A stretch of DNA of 64,000 bases from Sipunculus nudus. Taxonomy: Eukaryota > Annelida > Sipuncula > Golfingiida > Sipunculidae. Under the pieces are notes generated by a model. The model was not told where the DNA came from and searched no databases. It worked only from the letters and a program-made list of their open reading frames with translations. The DNA lies in NCBI GenBank assembly GCA_026874595.1, contig CM049317.1, positions 20,355,882-20,419,881 of the forward strand, written 5' to 3'. Position 1 is the first letter of the stretch. Each line of letters opens with the position of its first letter. Position numbers and translations under genes: made by a program. Of this stretch, positions 36,979 to 50,025 are shown piece after piece.

Positions 36979-39540
36979 GTGACACAGTGTGCTCATTTTG
37001 TATTTCAAGGGTTAGGGTTTCACCCATATCTATATGACAGCCATATTTTTAATATTGTGACACAGTGTACTCATCTTGTATTTCAAGGGTTAAGGTTTTA
37101 CCTATATCTTTATGACAGCTGTATTTTTAATATTGTGACACAGCATGCTCATCTTGTATTTCAAGGGTTACAATTCCAGCCATATCTATGTAACAGGCAC
37201 ATTGTACAGTGACACAGTGTGCTCATCTTGTATTTTAAGGGTTAGGGTTTCACCCATATCTATGTGAAAGGCACATTTCACAGTGATACTCATTCACTTT
37301 GATTCAGCCTTCTGAAATCAGTTCGGCAAAAGCCAAACAAAAGGCCTATTAACCAGCAATATACTATTGTGACTAGTGTGTTCATCTTGTATTTCAAGGG
37401 TTAGGGTTTTATCCATATCTATATGACAGCCACATTGTATTGTGAAACGGTAAGCTCATCTTGTATTTCAAGGGTTAGGGTTTCACCTATATCTATATGA
37501 CAGCCATATTTTTAATATTGTGACACAGTGTGCTCATATTGTATTTCAAGGGTTAGGGTTTCACTCATATCTATGTGACAGGCACACTGTACAGTGACAC
37601 AGTGTCCTCATCTTTTATTTCAAGGGTTAGGGTTTCACCTATATCTATATGACAGCCATATTTTTAATATTCTGACACAGTATGCACATCTTTTTTTTCA
37701 AGGATTACAATTTCAGCCATATCTATGTGACAGTCGCATTGTACAGTGACACAGTGTGCTCATCTTGTATTTCAAGGGTTAGGGTTTACCCATATCTATG
37801 TGACAGGCATATGGTACAGTGACACAGTGTGCTCATTTTGTATTTCAAGGGTTAGGGTTTCACCCATATCTATATGACAGCCATATTTTTAATATTGTGA
37901 CACAGTGTACTCATCTTGTATTTCAAGGGTTAAGGTTTTACCTATATCTTTATGACAGCTGTATTTTTAATATTGTGACACAGCGTGCTCATCTTGTATT
38001 TCAAGGGTTACAATTTCAGCCATATCTATGTAACAGGCACATTGTACAGTGACACAGTGTGCTCATCTTGTATTTTAAGGGTTAGGGTTTCACCCATATC
38101 TATGTGAAAGGCACATTTCACAGTGATACTCATTCACTTTGATTCAGCCTTTTGAAATCAGTTCGTCAAAAGCTAAACAAAAGGCCTATTGGCCAGCAAT
38201 ATACTATTGTGACTAGTGTGTTCATCTTGTATTTCAAGGGTTAGGGTTTTATCCATATCTATATGACAGCCAAATTGTATTGTGAAACGGTAAGCTTGTC
38301 TTGTATTTCAAGGGTTAGGGTTTCACCTATATCTATATGACAGCCATATTTTTAATATTGTGACACAGTGAACTCATCTTGTATTTCACGGGTTAAGGTT
38401 TTACCCATATCTTTATGACAGCTGTATTTTTAATATTGTGACACAGCATGCTCATCTTGTAGGGTTAGGGTTTCGCTCATATCTATGTAACAGGCATGTT
38501 CTACAGTGACAGTGTGCTCATCTTGTATTTCAAGGGTTAGGGTTTCACTCATATCGATGTGACAGGCACACTGTACAGTGAAACAGTGTGCTCATCTTGC
38601 ATTTCAAGGGTTAGGGTTTCACTCATATTTATGTGACAGGCACACTGTACAGTGACAAAGGGTGCTCATCTTGTAATTCAAGGGTAGGGTTTCACTCATA
38701 TCTTTGTGACAGGCACATTGTACAGTGACACAGTGTGCTCATCTTGTATTTCAAGGGTTAGGGTTTCCCCATATCTATGTAACAGGCACATTGTACAGTG
38801 ACACAGTGTGCTCATCTTATATTTCAAGGATTAGGGTTTACCAATATCTATGTGACAGGCACATGGTACAGTGACACAGTGTGCTCATCTTGTATTTCAA
38901 GGGTTAGGGTTTACCCATATCTATGTGACAGGCACATTGTACAGTGACACAGTGTGCTCATCTTGTATGTCAAGGGTTAGGGTTTCACCTATATCTATAT
39001 GACAGCCATTATTTTAATATTGTGACACAGTATGAACATCTTGTATTTCAAGGGTTAGGGTTTCACTCATATCTATGTGACAGGCACATTGTACAGTGAC
39101 ACAGTGTGCTCATCTTGTATTTCAAGGATTAGGGTTTACCCATATCTATGTGACAGGCACATGGTACAGTGACACAGTGTGCTCATCTTGTATTTCAAGG
39201 GTTAGGGTTTACCCATATCTATGTGACAGGCACATTGTACAGTGACACAGTGTGCTCATCTTGTATTTCAAGGGTTAGGGTTTCACTCATCTATGTGACA
39301 GGCACACTGTACTGTAACACAGTGTGCTCATCTTGTATTTCAAGGGTTAGGGTTTCACCTATATCTATATGACAGCCATTATTTTAATATTGTGACACAG
39401 TATGCACATTTTGTATTTCAAGGGTTACAATTTCAGCTATATATCTATGTGACAGGCACATTGTACAGTGCTACAGTGTGCTCATCTTGTATTTCAAGGG
39501 TTAGGGTTTACCCATATCTATGTGACAGGCACATGGTACA
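36979..39540 (+). repeat. Higher-order unit of 2562 bp (copy 1)
   Basis: Equivalent landmarks recur 5132 bp later (36979 and 42111; 37819 and 42951), and the unit ends where the 1285-bp unit begins. It contains two copies of the TGATACTCATTC segment, 840 bp apart. Confidence 0.8.
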
Positions 39541-40825
39541 GTGACACAGTGTGCTCATTTTGTATTTCAAGGGTTAGGGTTTCACCCATATCTATATGAC
39601 AGCCATATTTTTAATATTGTGACACAGTGTACTCATCTTGTATTTCAAGGGTTAAGGTTTTACCTATATCTTTATGACAGCTGTATTTTTAATATTGTGA
39701 CACAGCATGCTCATCTTGTATTTCAAGGGTTACAATTCCAGCCATATCTATGTAACAGGCACATTGTACAGTGACACAGTGTGCTCATCTTGTATTTTAA
39801 GGGTTAGGGTTTCACCCATATCTATGTGAAAGGCACATTTCACAGTGATACTCATTCACTTTGATTCAGCCTTCTGAAATCAGTTCGGCAAAAGCCAAAC
39901 AAAAGGCCTATTAACCAGCAATATACTATTGTGACTAGTGTGTTCATCTTGTATTTCAAGGGTTAGGGTTTTATCCATATCTATATGACAGCCACATTGT
40001 ATTGTGAAACGGTAAGCTCATCTTGTATTTCAAGGGTTAGGGTTTCACCTATATCTATATGACAGCCATATTTTTAATATTGTGACACAGTGTGCTCATA
40101 TTGTATTTCAAGGGTTAGGGTTTCACTCATATCTATGTGACAGGCACATGGTACAGTGACACAGTGTGCTCATCTTGTATTTCAAGGGTTAGGGTTTACC
40201 CATATCTATGTGACAGGCACATTGTACAGTGACACAGTGTGCTCATCTTGTATGTCAAGGGTTAGGGTTTCACCTATATCTATATGACAGCCATTATTTT
40301 AATATTGTGACACAGTATGAACATCTTGTATTTCAAGGGTTAGGGTTTCACTCATATCTATGTGACAGGCACATTGTACAGTGACACAGTGTGCTCATCT
40401 TGTATTTCAAGGATTAGGGTTTACCCATATCTATGTGACAGGCACATGGTACAGTGACACAGTGTGCTCATCTTGTATTTCAAGGGTTAGGGTTTACCCA
40501 TATCTATGTGACAGGCACATTGTACAGTGACACAGTGTGCTCATCTTGTATTTCAAGGGTTAGGGTTTCACTCATCTATGTGACAGGCACACTGTACAGT
40601 TACACAGTGTGCTCATCTTGTATTTCAAGGGTTAGGGTTTCACCTATATCTATATGACAGCCATTATTTTAATATTGTGACACAGTATGCACATTTTGTA
40701 TTTCAAGGGTTACAATTTCAGCCATATATCTATGTGACAGGCACATTGTACAGTGCTACAGTGTGCTCATCTTGTATTTCAAGGGTTAGGGTTTACCCAT
40801 ATCTATGTGACAGGCACATGGTACA
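39541..40825 (+). repeat. Higher-order unit of 1285 bp (copy 1)
   Basis: Landmarks at 39541, 40826 and 42111, and at 39169, 40454 and 41739, are exactly 1285 bp apart. Sequence in the two copies is near identical. Confidence 0.85.
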
Positions 40826-42110
40826 GTGACACAGTGTGCTCATTTTGTATTTCAAGGGTTAGGGTTTCACCCATATCTATATGACAGCCATATTTTTAAT
40901 ATTGTGACACAGTGTACTCATCTTGTATTTCAAGGGTTAAGGTTTTACCTATATCTTTATGACAGCTGTATTTTTAATATTGTGACACAGCATGCTCATC
41001 TTGTATTTCAAGGGTTACAATTCCAGCCATATCTATGTAACAGGCACATTGTACAGTGACACAGTGTGCTCATCTTGTATTTTAAGGGTTAGGGTTTCAC
41101 CCATATCTATGTGAAAGGCACATTTCACAGTGATACTCATTCACTTTGATTCAGCCTTCTGAAATCAGTTCGGCAAAAGCCAAACAAAAGGCCTATTAAC
41201 CAGCAATATACTATTGTGACTAGTGTGTTCATCTTGTATTTCAAGGGTTAGGGTTTTATCCATATCTATATGACAGCCACATTGTATTGTGAAACGGTAA
41301 GCTCATCTTGTATTTCAAGGGTTAGGGTTTCACCTATATCTATATGACAGCCATATTTTTAATATTGTGACACAGTGTGCTCATATTGTATTTCAAGGGT
41401 TAGGGTTTCACTCATATCTATGTGACAGGCACATGGTACAGTGACACAGTGTGCTCATCTTGTATTTCAAGGGTTAGGGTTTACCCATATCTATGTGACA
41501 GGCACATTGTACAGTGACACAGTGTGCTCATCTTGTATGTCAAGGGTTAGGGTTTCACCTATATCTATATGACAGCCATTATTTTAATATTGTGACACAG
41601 TATGAACATCTTGTATTTCAAGGGTTAGGGTTTCACTCATATCTATGTGACAGGCACATTGTACAGTGACACAGTGTGCTCATCTTGTATTTCAAGGATT
41701 AGGGTTTACCCATATCTATGTGACAGGCACATGGTACAGTGACACAGTGTGCTCATCTTGTATTTCAAGGGTTAGGGTTTACCCATATCTATGTGACAGG
41801 CACATTGTACAGTGACACAGTGTGCTCATCTTGTATTTCAAGGGTTAGGGTTTCACTCATCTATGTGACAGGCACACTGTACAGTAACACAGTGTGCTCA
41901 TCTTGTATTTCAAGGGTTAGGGTTTCACCTATATCTATATGACAGCCATTATTTTAATATTGTGACACAGTATGCACATTTTGTATTTCAAGGGTTACAA
42001 TTTCAGCCATATATCTATGTGACAGGCACATTGTACAGTGCTACAGTGTGCTCATCTTGTATTTCAAGGGTTAGGGTTTACCCATATCTATGTGACAGGC
42101 ACATGGTACA
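40826..42110 (+). repeat. Higher-order unit of 1285 bp (copy 2)
   Basis: Direct tandem copy of 39541-40825. Only scattered single-base differences were noticed on reading (for example TACAGTTACAC against TACAGTAACAC). Confidence 0.85.
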
Positions 42111-44672
42111 GTGACACAGTGTGCTCATTTTGTATTTCAAGGGTTAGGGTTTCACCCATATCTATATGACAGCCATATTTTTAATATTGTGACACAGTGT
42201 ACTCATCTTGTATTTCAAGGGTTAAGGTTTTACCTATATCTTTATGACAGCTGTATTTTTAATATTGTGACACAGCATGCTCATCTTGTATTTCAAGGGT
42301 TACAATTCCAGCCATATCTATGTAACAGGCACATTGTACAGTGACACAGTGTGCTCATCTTGTATTTTAAGGGTTAGGGTTTCACCCATATCTATGTGAA
42401 AGGCACATTTCACAGTGATACTCATTCACTTTGATTCAGCCTTCTGAAATCAGTTCGGCAAAAGCCAAACAAAAGGCCTATTAACCAGCAATATACTATT
42501 GTGACTAGTGTGTTCATCTTGTATTTCAAGGGTTAGGGTTTTATCCATATCTATATGACAGCCACATTGTATTGTGAAACGGTAAGCTCATCTTGTATTT
42601 CAAGGGTTAGGGTTTCACCTATATCTATATGACAGCCATATTTTTAATATTGTGACACAGTGTGCTCATATTGTATTTCAAGGGTTAGGGTTTCACTCAT
42701 ATCTATGTGACAGGCACACTGTACAGTGACACAGTGTCCTCATCTTTTATTTCAAGGGTTAGGGTTTCACCTATATCTATATGACAGCCATATTTTTAAT
42801 ATTCTGACACAGTATGCACATCTTTTTTTTCAAGGATTACAATTTCAGCCATATCTATGTGACAGTCGCATTGTACAGTGACACAGTGTGCTCATCTTGT
42901 ATTTCAAGGGTTAGGGTTTACCCATATCTATGTGACAGGCATATGGTACAGTGACACAGTGTGCTCATTTTGTATTTCAAGGGTTAGGGTTTCACCCATA
43001 TCTATATGACAGCCATATTTTTAATATTGTGACACAGTGTACTCATCTTGTATTTCAAGGGTTAAGGTTTTACCTATATCTTTATGACAGCTGTATTTTT
43101 AATATTGTGACACAGCGTGCTCATCTTGTATTTCAAGGGTTACAATTTCAGCCATATCTATGTAACAGGCACATTGTACAGTGACACAGTGTGCTCATCT
43201 TGTATTTTAAGGGTTAGGGTTTCACGCATATCTATGTGAAAGGCACATTTCACAGTGATACTCATTCACTTTGATTCAGCCTTTTGAAATCAGTTCGTCA
43301 AAAGCTAAACAAAAGGCCTATTGGCCAGCAATATACTATTGTGACTAGTGTGTTCATCTTGTATTTCAAGGGTTAGGGTTTTATCCATATCTATATGACA
43401 GCCAAATTGTATTGTGAAACGGTAAGCTTGTCTTGTATTTCAAGGGTTAGGGTTTCACCTATATCTATATGACAGCCATATTTTTAATATTGTGACACAG
43501 TGAACTCATCTTGTATTTCAAGGGTTAAGGTTTTACCTATATCTTTATGACAGCTGTATTTTTAATATTGTGACACAGCATGCTCATCTTGTAGGTTTAG
43601 GGTTTCGCTCATATCTATGTAACAGGCATGTTCTACAGTGAGAGTGTGCTCATCTTGTATTTCAAGGGTTAGGGTTTCACTCATATCTATGTGACAGGCA
43701 CACTGTACAGTGAAACAGTGTGCTCATCTTGCATTTCAAGGGTTAGGGTTTCACTCATATTTATGTGACAGGCACACTGTACAGTGACAAAGGGTGCTCA
43801 TCTTGTAATTCAAGGGTAGGGTTTCACTCATATCTATGTGACAGGCACATTGTACAGTGACACAGTGTGCTCATCTTGTATTTCAAGGGTTAGGGTTTCC
43901 CCATATCTATGTAACAGGCACATTGTACAGTGACACAGTGTGCTCATCTTATATTTCAAGGATTAGGGTTTACCAATATCTATGTGACAGGCACATGGTA
44001 CAGTGACACAGTGTGCTCATCTTGTATTTCAAGGGTTAGGGTTTACCCATATCTATGTGACAGGCACATTGTACAGTGACACAGTGTGCTCATCTTGTAT
44101 GTCAAGGGTTAGGGTTTCACCTATATCTATATGACAGCCATTATTTTAATATTGTGACACAGTATGAACATCTTGTATTTCAAGGGTTAGGGTTTCACTC
44201 ATATCTATGTGACATGCACATTGTACAGTGACACAGTGTGCTCATCTTGTATTTCAAGGATTAGGGTTTACCCATATCTATGTGACAGGCATATGGTACA
44301 GTGACACAGTGTGCTCATCTTGTATTTCAAGGGTTAGGGTTTACCCATATCTATGTGACAGGCACATTGTACAGTGACACAGTGTGCTCATCTTGTATTT
44401 CAAGGGTTAGGGTTTCACTCATCTATGTGACAGGCACACTGTACAGTAACACAGTGTGCTCATCTTGTATTTCAAGGGTTAGGGTTTCACCTATATCTAT
44501 ATGACAGCCATTATTTTAATATTGTGACACAGTATGCACATTTTGTATTTCAAGGGTTACAATTTCAGCCATATATCTATGTGACAGGCACATTGTACAG
44601 TGCTACAGTGTGCTTTTCTTGTATTTCAAGGGTTAGGGTTTACCCATATCTATGTGACAGGCACATGGTACA
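42111..44672 (+). repeat. Higher-order unit of 2562 bp (copy 2)
   Basis: Repeats 36979-39540, including rare variants such as ATTCTGACACAG and CATCTTTTTTTTCAAGG, which appear at the same offset. A third, shortened copy starts at 44673 and lacks 152 bp (two monomers) before the landmark at 45361. Confidence 0.8.
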
Positions 44673-46624
44673 GTGACACAGTGTGCTCATTTTGTATTTC
44701 AAGGGTTAGGGTTTCACCCATATCTATATGACAGCCATATTTTTAATATTGTGACACAGTGTACTCATCTTGTATTTCAAGGGTTAAGGTTTTACCTATA
44801 TCTTTATGACAGCTGTATTTTTAATATTGTGACACAGCATGCTCATCTTGTATTTCAAGGGTTACAATTCCAGCCATATCTATGTAACAGGCACATTGTA
44901 CAGTGACACAGTGTGCTCATCTTGTATTTTAAGGGTTAGGGTTTCACCCATATCTATGTGAAAGGCACATTTCACAGTGATACTCATTCACTTTGATTCA
45001 GCCTTCTGAAATCAGTTCGGCAAAAGCCAAACAAAAGGCCTATTAACCAGCAATATACTATTGTGACTAGTGTGTTCATCTTGTATTTCAAGGGTTAGGG
45101 TTTTATCCATATCTATATGACAGCCACATTGTATTGTGAAACGGTAAGCTCATCTTGTATTTCAAGGGTTAGGGTTTCACCTATATCTATATGACAGCCA
45201 TATTTTTAATATTCTGACACAGTATGCACATCTTTTTTTTCAAGGATTACAATTTCAGCCATATCTATGTGACAGTCGCATTGTACAGTGACACAGTGTG
45301 CTCATCTTGTATTTCAAGGGTTAGGGTTTACCCATATCTATGTGACAGGCATATGGTACAGTGACACAGTGTGCTCATTTTGTATTTCAAGGGTTAGGGT
45401 TTCACCCATATCTATATGACAGCCATATTTTTAATATTGTGACACAGTGTACTCATCTTGTATTTCAAGGGTTAAGGTTTTACCTATATCTTTATGACAG
45501 CTGTATTTTTAATATTGTGACACAGCGTGCTCATCTTGTATTTCAAGGGTTACAGTTTCAGCCATATCTATGTAACAGGCACATTGTACAGTGACACAGT
45601 GTGCTCATCTTGTATTTTAAGGGTTAGGGTTTCACCCATATCTATGTGAAAGGCACATTTCACAGTGATACTCATTCACTTTGATTCAGCCTTTTGAAAT
45701 CAGTTCGTCAAAAGCTAAACAAAAGGCCTATTGGCCAGCAATATACTATTGTGACTAGTGTGTTCATCTTGTATTTCAAGGGTTAGGGTTTTATCCATAT
45801 CTATATGACAGCCAAATTGTATTGTGAAACGGTAAGCTTGTCTTGTATTTCAAGGGTTAGGGTTTCACCTATATCTATATGACAGCCATATTTTTAATAT
45901 TGTGACACAGTGTACTCATCTTGTATTTCAAGGGTTAAGGTTTTACCTACATCTATATGACAGCTGTATTTTTAATATTGTGACACAGCATGCTCATCTT
46001 GTATTTCAAGGGTTAGGGTTTCACCCTTATCTATGTGACAGGCACATGGTACAGTGACACAGTGTGCTCATCTTGTATTTCAAGGGTTAAGGTTTAACCT
46101 ATATCTTTATGACAGCTGTATTTTTAATATTGTGACACAGCATGCTCATCTTGTATTTCAAGGGTTACAATTCCAGCCATATCTATGTAACAGGCACATT
46201 GTACAGTGACACAGTGTGCTCATCTTGTATTTTAAGGGTTAGGGTTTCACCCATATCTATGTGAAAGGCACATTTCACAGTGATACTCATTCACTTTGAT
46301 TCAGCCTTCTGAAATCAGTTCGGCAAAAGCCAAACAAAAGGCCTATTAACCAGCAATATACTATTGTGACTAGTGTGTTCATCTTGTATTTCAAGGATTA
46401 GGGTTTTATCCATATCTATATGACAGCCACATTGTATTGTGAAACGGTAAGCTCATCTTGTATTTCAAGGGTTAGGGTTTCACCTATATCTATATGACAG
46501 CCATATTTTTAATATTGTGACACAGTGTGCTCATATTGTATTTCAAGGGTTAGGGTTTCACTCATATCTATGTGACAGGCACACTGTACAGTGACACAGT
46601 GTGCTCATCTTGTATTTCAAGGGT

Positions 46625-46658
46625 TAGGGTTTCAACCATATATATGGTTGAAACCCTA
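46625..46658. repeat. Perfect 34-bp palindrome in the satellite
   Basis: The half-site TAGGGTTTCAACCATAT is followed directly by its exact reverse complement, with no spacer. One arm is the usual TAGGGTTTCA of a monomer; the other is an inverted copy. To the left the array is regular; to the right it is diverged. Confidence 0.95.
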
Positions 46659-47007
46659 TGCACATCTTGATTTTCAAGGATTACAATTTCAGCCATATCT
46701 ATGTGACAGTCACATTGTACAGTGACACCGGGTGCTCATCTTGTATTTCAAGGGTTAGGGTTCCACCTATACCTATATGACAGCCACATTGTATTGTGAC
46801 ACACCAAGTTCATCTTGTATTTCACGAGTTAGGGTTTCATTCTTATCTCTGTTTTCAAGCACATTTTACTTTGACAATGTGTGCACAGGTTGTAATTCAA
46901 CGGTTAGGCTTTCACCTGTATATATGTGACAGGTATGTTTTACTGTGACATAGTGTGCTCTTTGTATTTCAAGGGTTATGGTTTCACCCATATCTATGTG
47001 ACAGGCT

Positions 47008-48830
47008 AGAGGACAAAAATGGCGGGGTAAGGGTGGATGAGGGGGCTTTCTGGCATGACATCTCACCTTTATGGGTTCTGAAAGGGAGCTTTTTTCAAGC
47101 AAGGTACTTATTCTGTGACCCAGCCAAGATGTTTCAGACAAGTTCAAGTAATTGCCCAAAAAGGTTAAATAGGCATTGGTAACATAGCACAGTATTTCCA
47201 TAGATCCTGTTATGATCATGAGAAATTACCATTTTGACCATTTTCTAATGTTATAACCTAAGAAACGCTGAACAAACTATCAATTAGGCTGCAAATAATG
47301 AATTCACACAAAGAATATATGATGTGAGCTCATGAACCCAAACTGAACCCAAACTCTATGGTAAAGATTCATTTGGTAACCTTTGTGAGCAAGGCTTTGT
47401 ATTAATAAGGTCAGAATTAAACAAATATGTTGAGGGGGTTTATCAGTCCTAAGTTAAAACAGAATTTTTCTAGCTCATGTCAGGTGCTGTTAAAAGTATA
47501 CTGAAAAGCTAACAATCGGTAAGGTGTATATCATGTGACAGCATACTTGTAGGCCAATGAGGTGTTGTCAGAACTGATGAAAATATTTGCATCCTTATAG
47601 AGCTTTGAAGGGTGTTCATCACTGAAGGATGTAACAGCACTCTGACTGCAAGCACACTGGTTGTAGACTCTCTAATGTCAGAGGGTGCTACATTGTGACA
47701 ATTGGTTTTGATTACCTAGGGCACTTTACTGACCAGAACAAGCAACAGCCATGAGATAGCAAAGTACTTGTATATATTCTATAGATTACTGGTCTTTGAT
47801 GACTAAAAGCGGTAAAATTATATTGCACATGACTGTGCTCATTCAAGCATCAAGTTTTTGACCTTGCTATTGTTAGGGGATATAACAGAGATCAGCCCCC
47901 CCCCCCCACCCAAAAGGATGTAGGGCAACACCATCTTTCATCTTTGCATATGAACTTACTATCTCAGTTTCAAATTTTATACATTATTATGGTTCTGTGT
48001 GTAAATAAACAGTATGTATGTCCAGGTGTGTATGTTAACTATAGTAAGAAAGCATGAGCAAACGTCTGATACTGCGCTGTGGCAACAATTCACAAACAAG
48101 AAGCTCATTCCCCCTCCTGTATTGGCACATACCATACTACGATAAGAAAACACTATATTTCATGTATATTTAACATGCCTGCAATGCCTGGTATGTAAAT
48201 AGGCCCCTTTAATGCCTTACATTTAACACACATATCAACAGATAAAATGTACAGAATTTTAAGTGTAGACAGACATTTTCTTTTAATATGATAAGGGGGA
48301 GGGAAGGGCTTTTGTCCTCTTTGTGTTGGGGGCCTTTGTTTGTACATCCCTCCACCACCCCATAATCAAAAGAACTTTAATGTTTTTCACCACCCAAAAA
48401 GATTATTTGCATATTTATTCATTGCACTAGGTAATAATGGCCACTCATTTGAAATCCAAATAAACCTTTCACTGACTTTGGGTGGTTTACATGATCTTTA
48501 GGAATAATTGCCCAACAGAACAAGTAAACCCTATCTGGCTGCTATTCCTTACCACATGAAATGGCAAAACTTGTAATTAATGATATTTCAACTAGCTTTT
48601 GAGTAAATTAAACCAATTCTGAACAAAACTAATTAGTGTAAAAATAAAAAAAAACACACCTGTGATAACACTGGCATCACACAAATGAAATGTATTCAAA
48701 TTAAAGCAACTTTTTGAATTGGGAATTTGAATTGAATAAAAATTATTTGAATTGAACTGATATTTTTCTCCAGCACATTGAACTTAATCTGAATTGAAGT
48801 TTCATAAAATTTCTTGAATTGTAATTGAAA
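47008..48830. other. No recognisable gene; one dispersed repeat
   Basis: Unique-looking sequence after the satellite. A C-run lies near 47897-47908. Positions 48062-48190 match 61157-61285 (see that entry). The 117-codon minus frame at 46866-47219 is partly satellite translation and was not accepted. Confidence 0.5.
48062..48190 (+). repeat. Dispersed repeat, copy 1
   Basis: Shares GTCTGAT.CTGC, AACAAGAAGCT.ATTCCC, GATAAGAAAACACTATAT and GTATATTTAA with 61157-61285 in the same order and orientation. Non-coding. Element type unknown. Confidence 0.6.
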
Positions 48831-50025
48831 CAAGGGACCCATGGGTCACTGTGCTCAGCTGAAGATGGCCTTGAAGGTAAAAATCTAAAATAATATCAAA
48901 TGGAGATAAAATGAAAGAGGAAGAGGTAATATAGGCCAAGGTTGGTTTATATGATTGGTTGGTATTGATGACCAAGAAACTGTTGCAAATAATATTTTGT
49001 TACGTGACCATGTGTTTCCTAATGTTGAAACTGAAGCATGTGAGCAGTTTGTGAACAAAAGATCTGTACTGTTACCATGATCTGACGCACATTAGTTGGC
49101 TTTTTGATTAACTGTTGATATTTCAGTAGTCTACACATTTGTTCCATTGAATCTATTTTTTTTAAATATATATTATTAAATAAATATGTATTTTTTATTT
49201 TATGAAATGTATACAGTTGAAATATAACTAATTAACAACATACATATAGGGCAAACAAAGCCTGATCTCCAATTCTGCTGAGGCAGGAAAATAATGAACA
49301 AATGTTTGTATTAGATCCTTATTTTTTTTATCACATCAATTATTTTTTATTATAAGTTTATATTTCTATACATTTCCAAAATAACATATATCTGAATAAA
49401 AAAATGTTGAATCATAATTCTCAATTGCATCATCATAAATCACAATCTTGTCAGATAACACCACATCATGAATATAAGTGTTTATTTATTTTTTACCACA
49501 AAAATATATCTTTTAAAACTGCAAAACAATAAATATATAAAAATAATACTTGATTTAGATTTCACAATTATAAACTGTCTTCATTTATCCATAATGTGCT
49601 TCATATTTTATAAATTGAAGCATGCTGGTGGGTTTAATTATATTTGTTAAAATCATTTAAAAGAAAATTGATTTCTTTAAAAATGCTGCATTAACACAAC
49701 ATGGCATCTTCTGGATTACACCTTGAATTACTTTTTCAAGGAAAGTTTCTGTATATTGGAGTGGAACCAGCATTATAATTAAGGAGATACAGTGAAAACA
49801 ATAACAATTACTGCACAACACTTAATTCATGGGTTGGTTTTTTTAGGGGGGGGGGATTGGGGTGGTGATATGAGAATAACTGTGCACCTGTCACAGCAGG
49901 GGATCTCCCCAAGTGACTGTAACAAATTAGAAACCCTGGCATGGCTGGCTTCCAGTGACCTGGAGTGGGACATTGCATGTGTAATCTATAATCAAAGCAA
50001 ATGACTACAATAGAGCCTCAAGGAA

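Larger units (their letters stand above)
29800..47007. repeat. 17-kb satellite array, 73-78-bp monomers with telomere-like core
   Basis: Monomers share ACACAGTGTGCTCATCTTGT, TTTCAAGGGTTAGGGTTT and CCATATCTATGTGACAGGCA. Two length classes alternate: 73-74 bp ending GGCACATTGTACAGTGA, and 78 bp ending in TTTTTAATATTGTGA. Roughly 220 monomers fit. A distinct segment (TTCACAGTGATACTCATTCA, then CTTTGATTCAGCC and AAAAGGCCTATT) occurs 12 times, with its CTCATTCACT word at 30181, 32201, 34743, 37289, 38129, 39851, 41136, 42421, 43261, 44983, 45671 and 46286, marking higher-order units. Edge monomers (29800-30200 and 46650-47007) are visibly more diverged than central ones. Repeated 67- and 77-codon frames are translations of in-frame monomers, not genes. 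Confidence 0.97.

Noticed and set aside
31519-45594. Recurring 60-, 67- and 77-codon open frames beginning MTQCAHLVFQGLGF or similar
   Set aside because: They are translations of satellite monomers at identical phases in each higher-order copy; frames change between 73-, 74- and 78-bp monomers, so no longer protein is possible. No start context or promoter differs from the rest of the array.
30181-46375. Regularly spaced repeats considered as a CRISPR-like array
   Set aside because: Monomers are contiguous and similar throughout, with no unique spacers, no cas genes, and eukaryotic context.
29800-47007. The array as a true interstitial telomere
   Set aside because: Only GGGTTAGGGTTT per 73-78 bp is telomere-like; there is no run of perfect TTAGGG repeats.
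46866-47219. 117-codon minus-strand frame
   Set aside because: Its C-terminal half lies in diverged satellite monomers; the rest has no recognisable homology.
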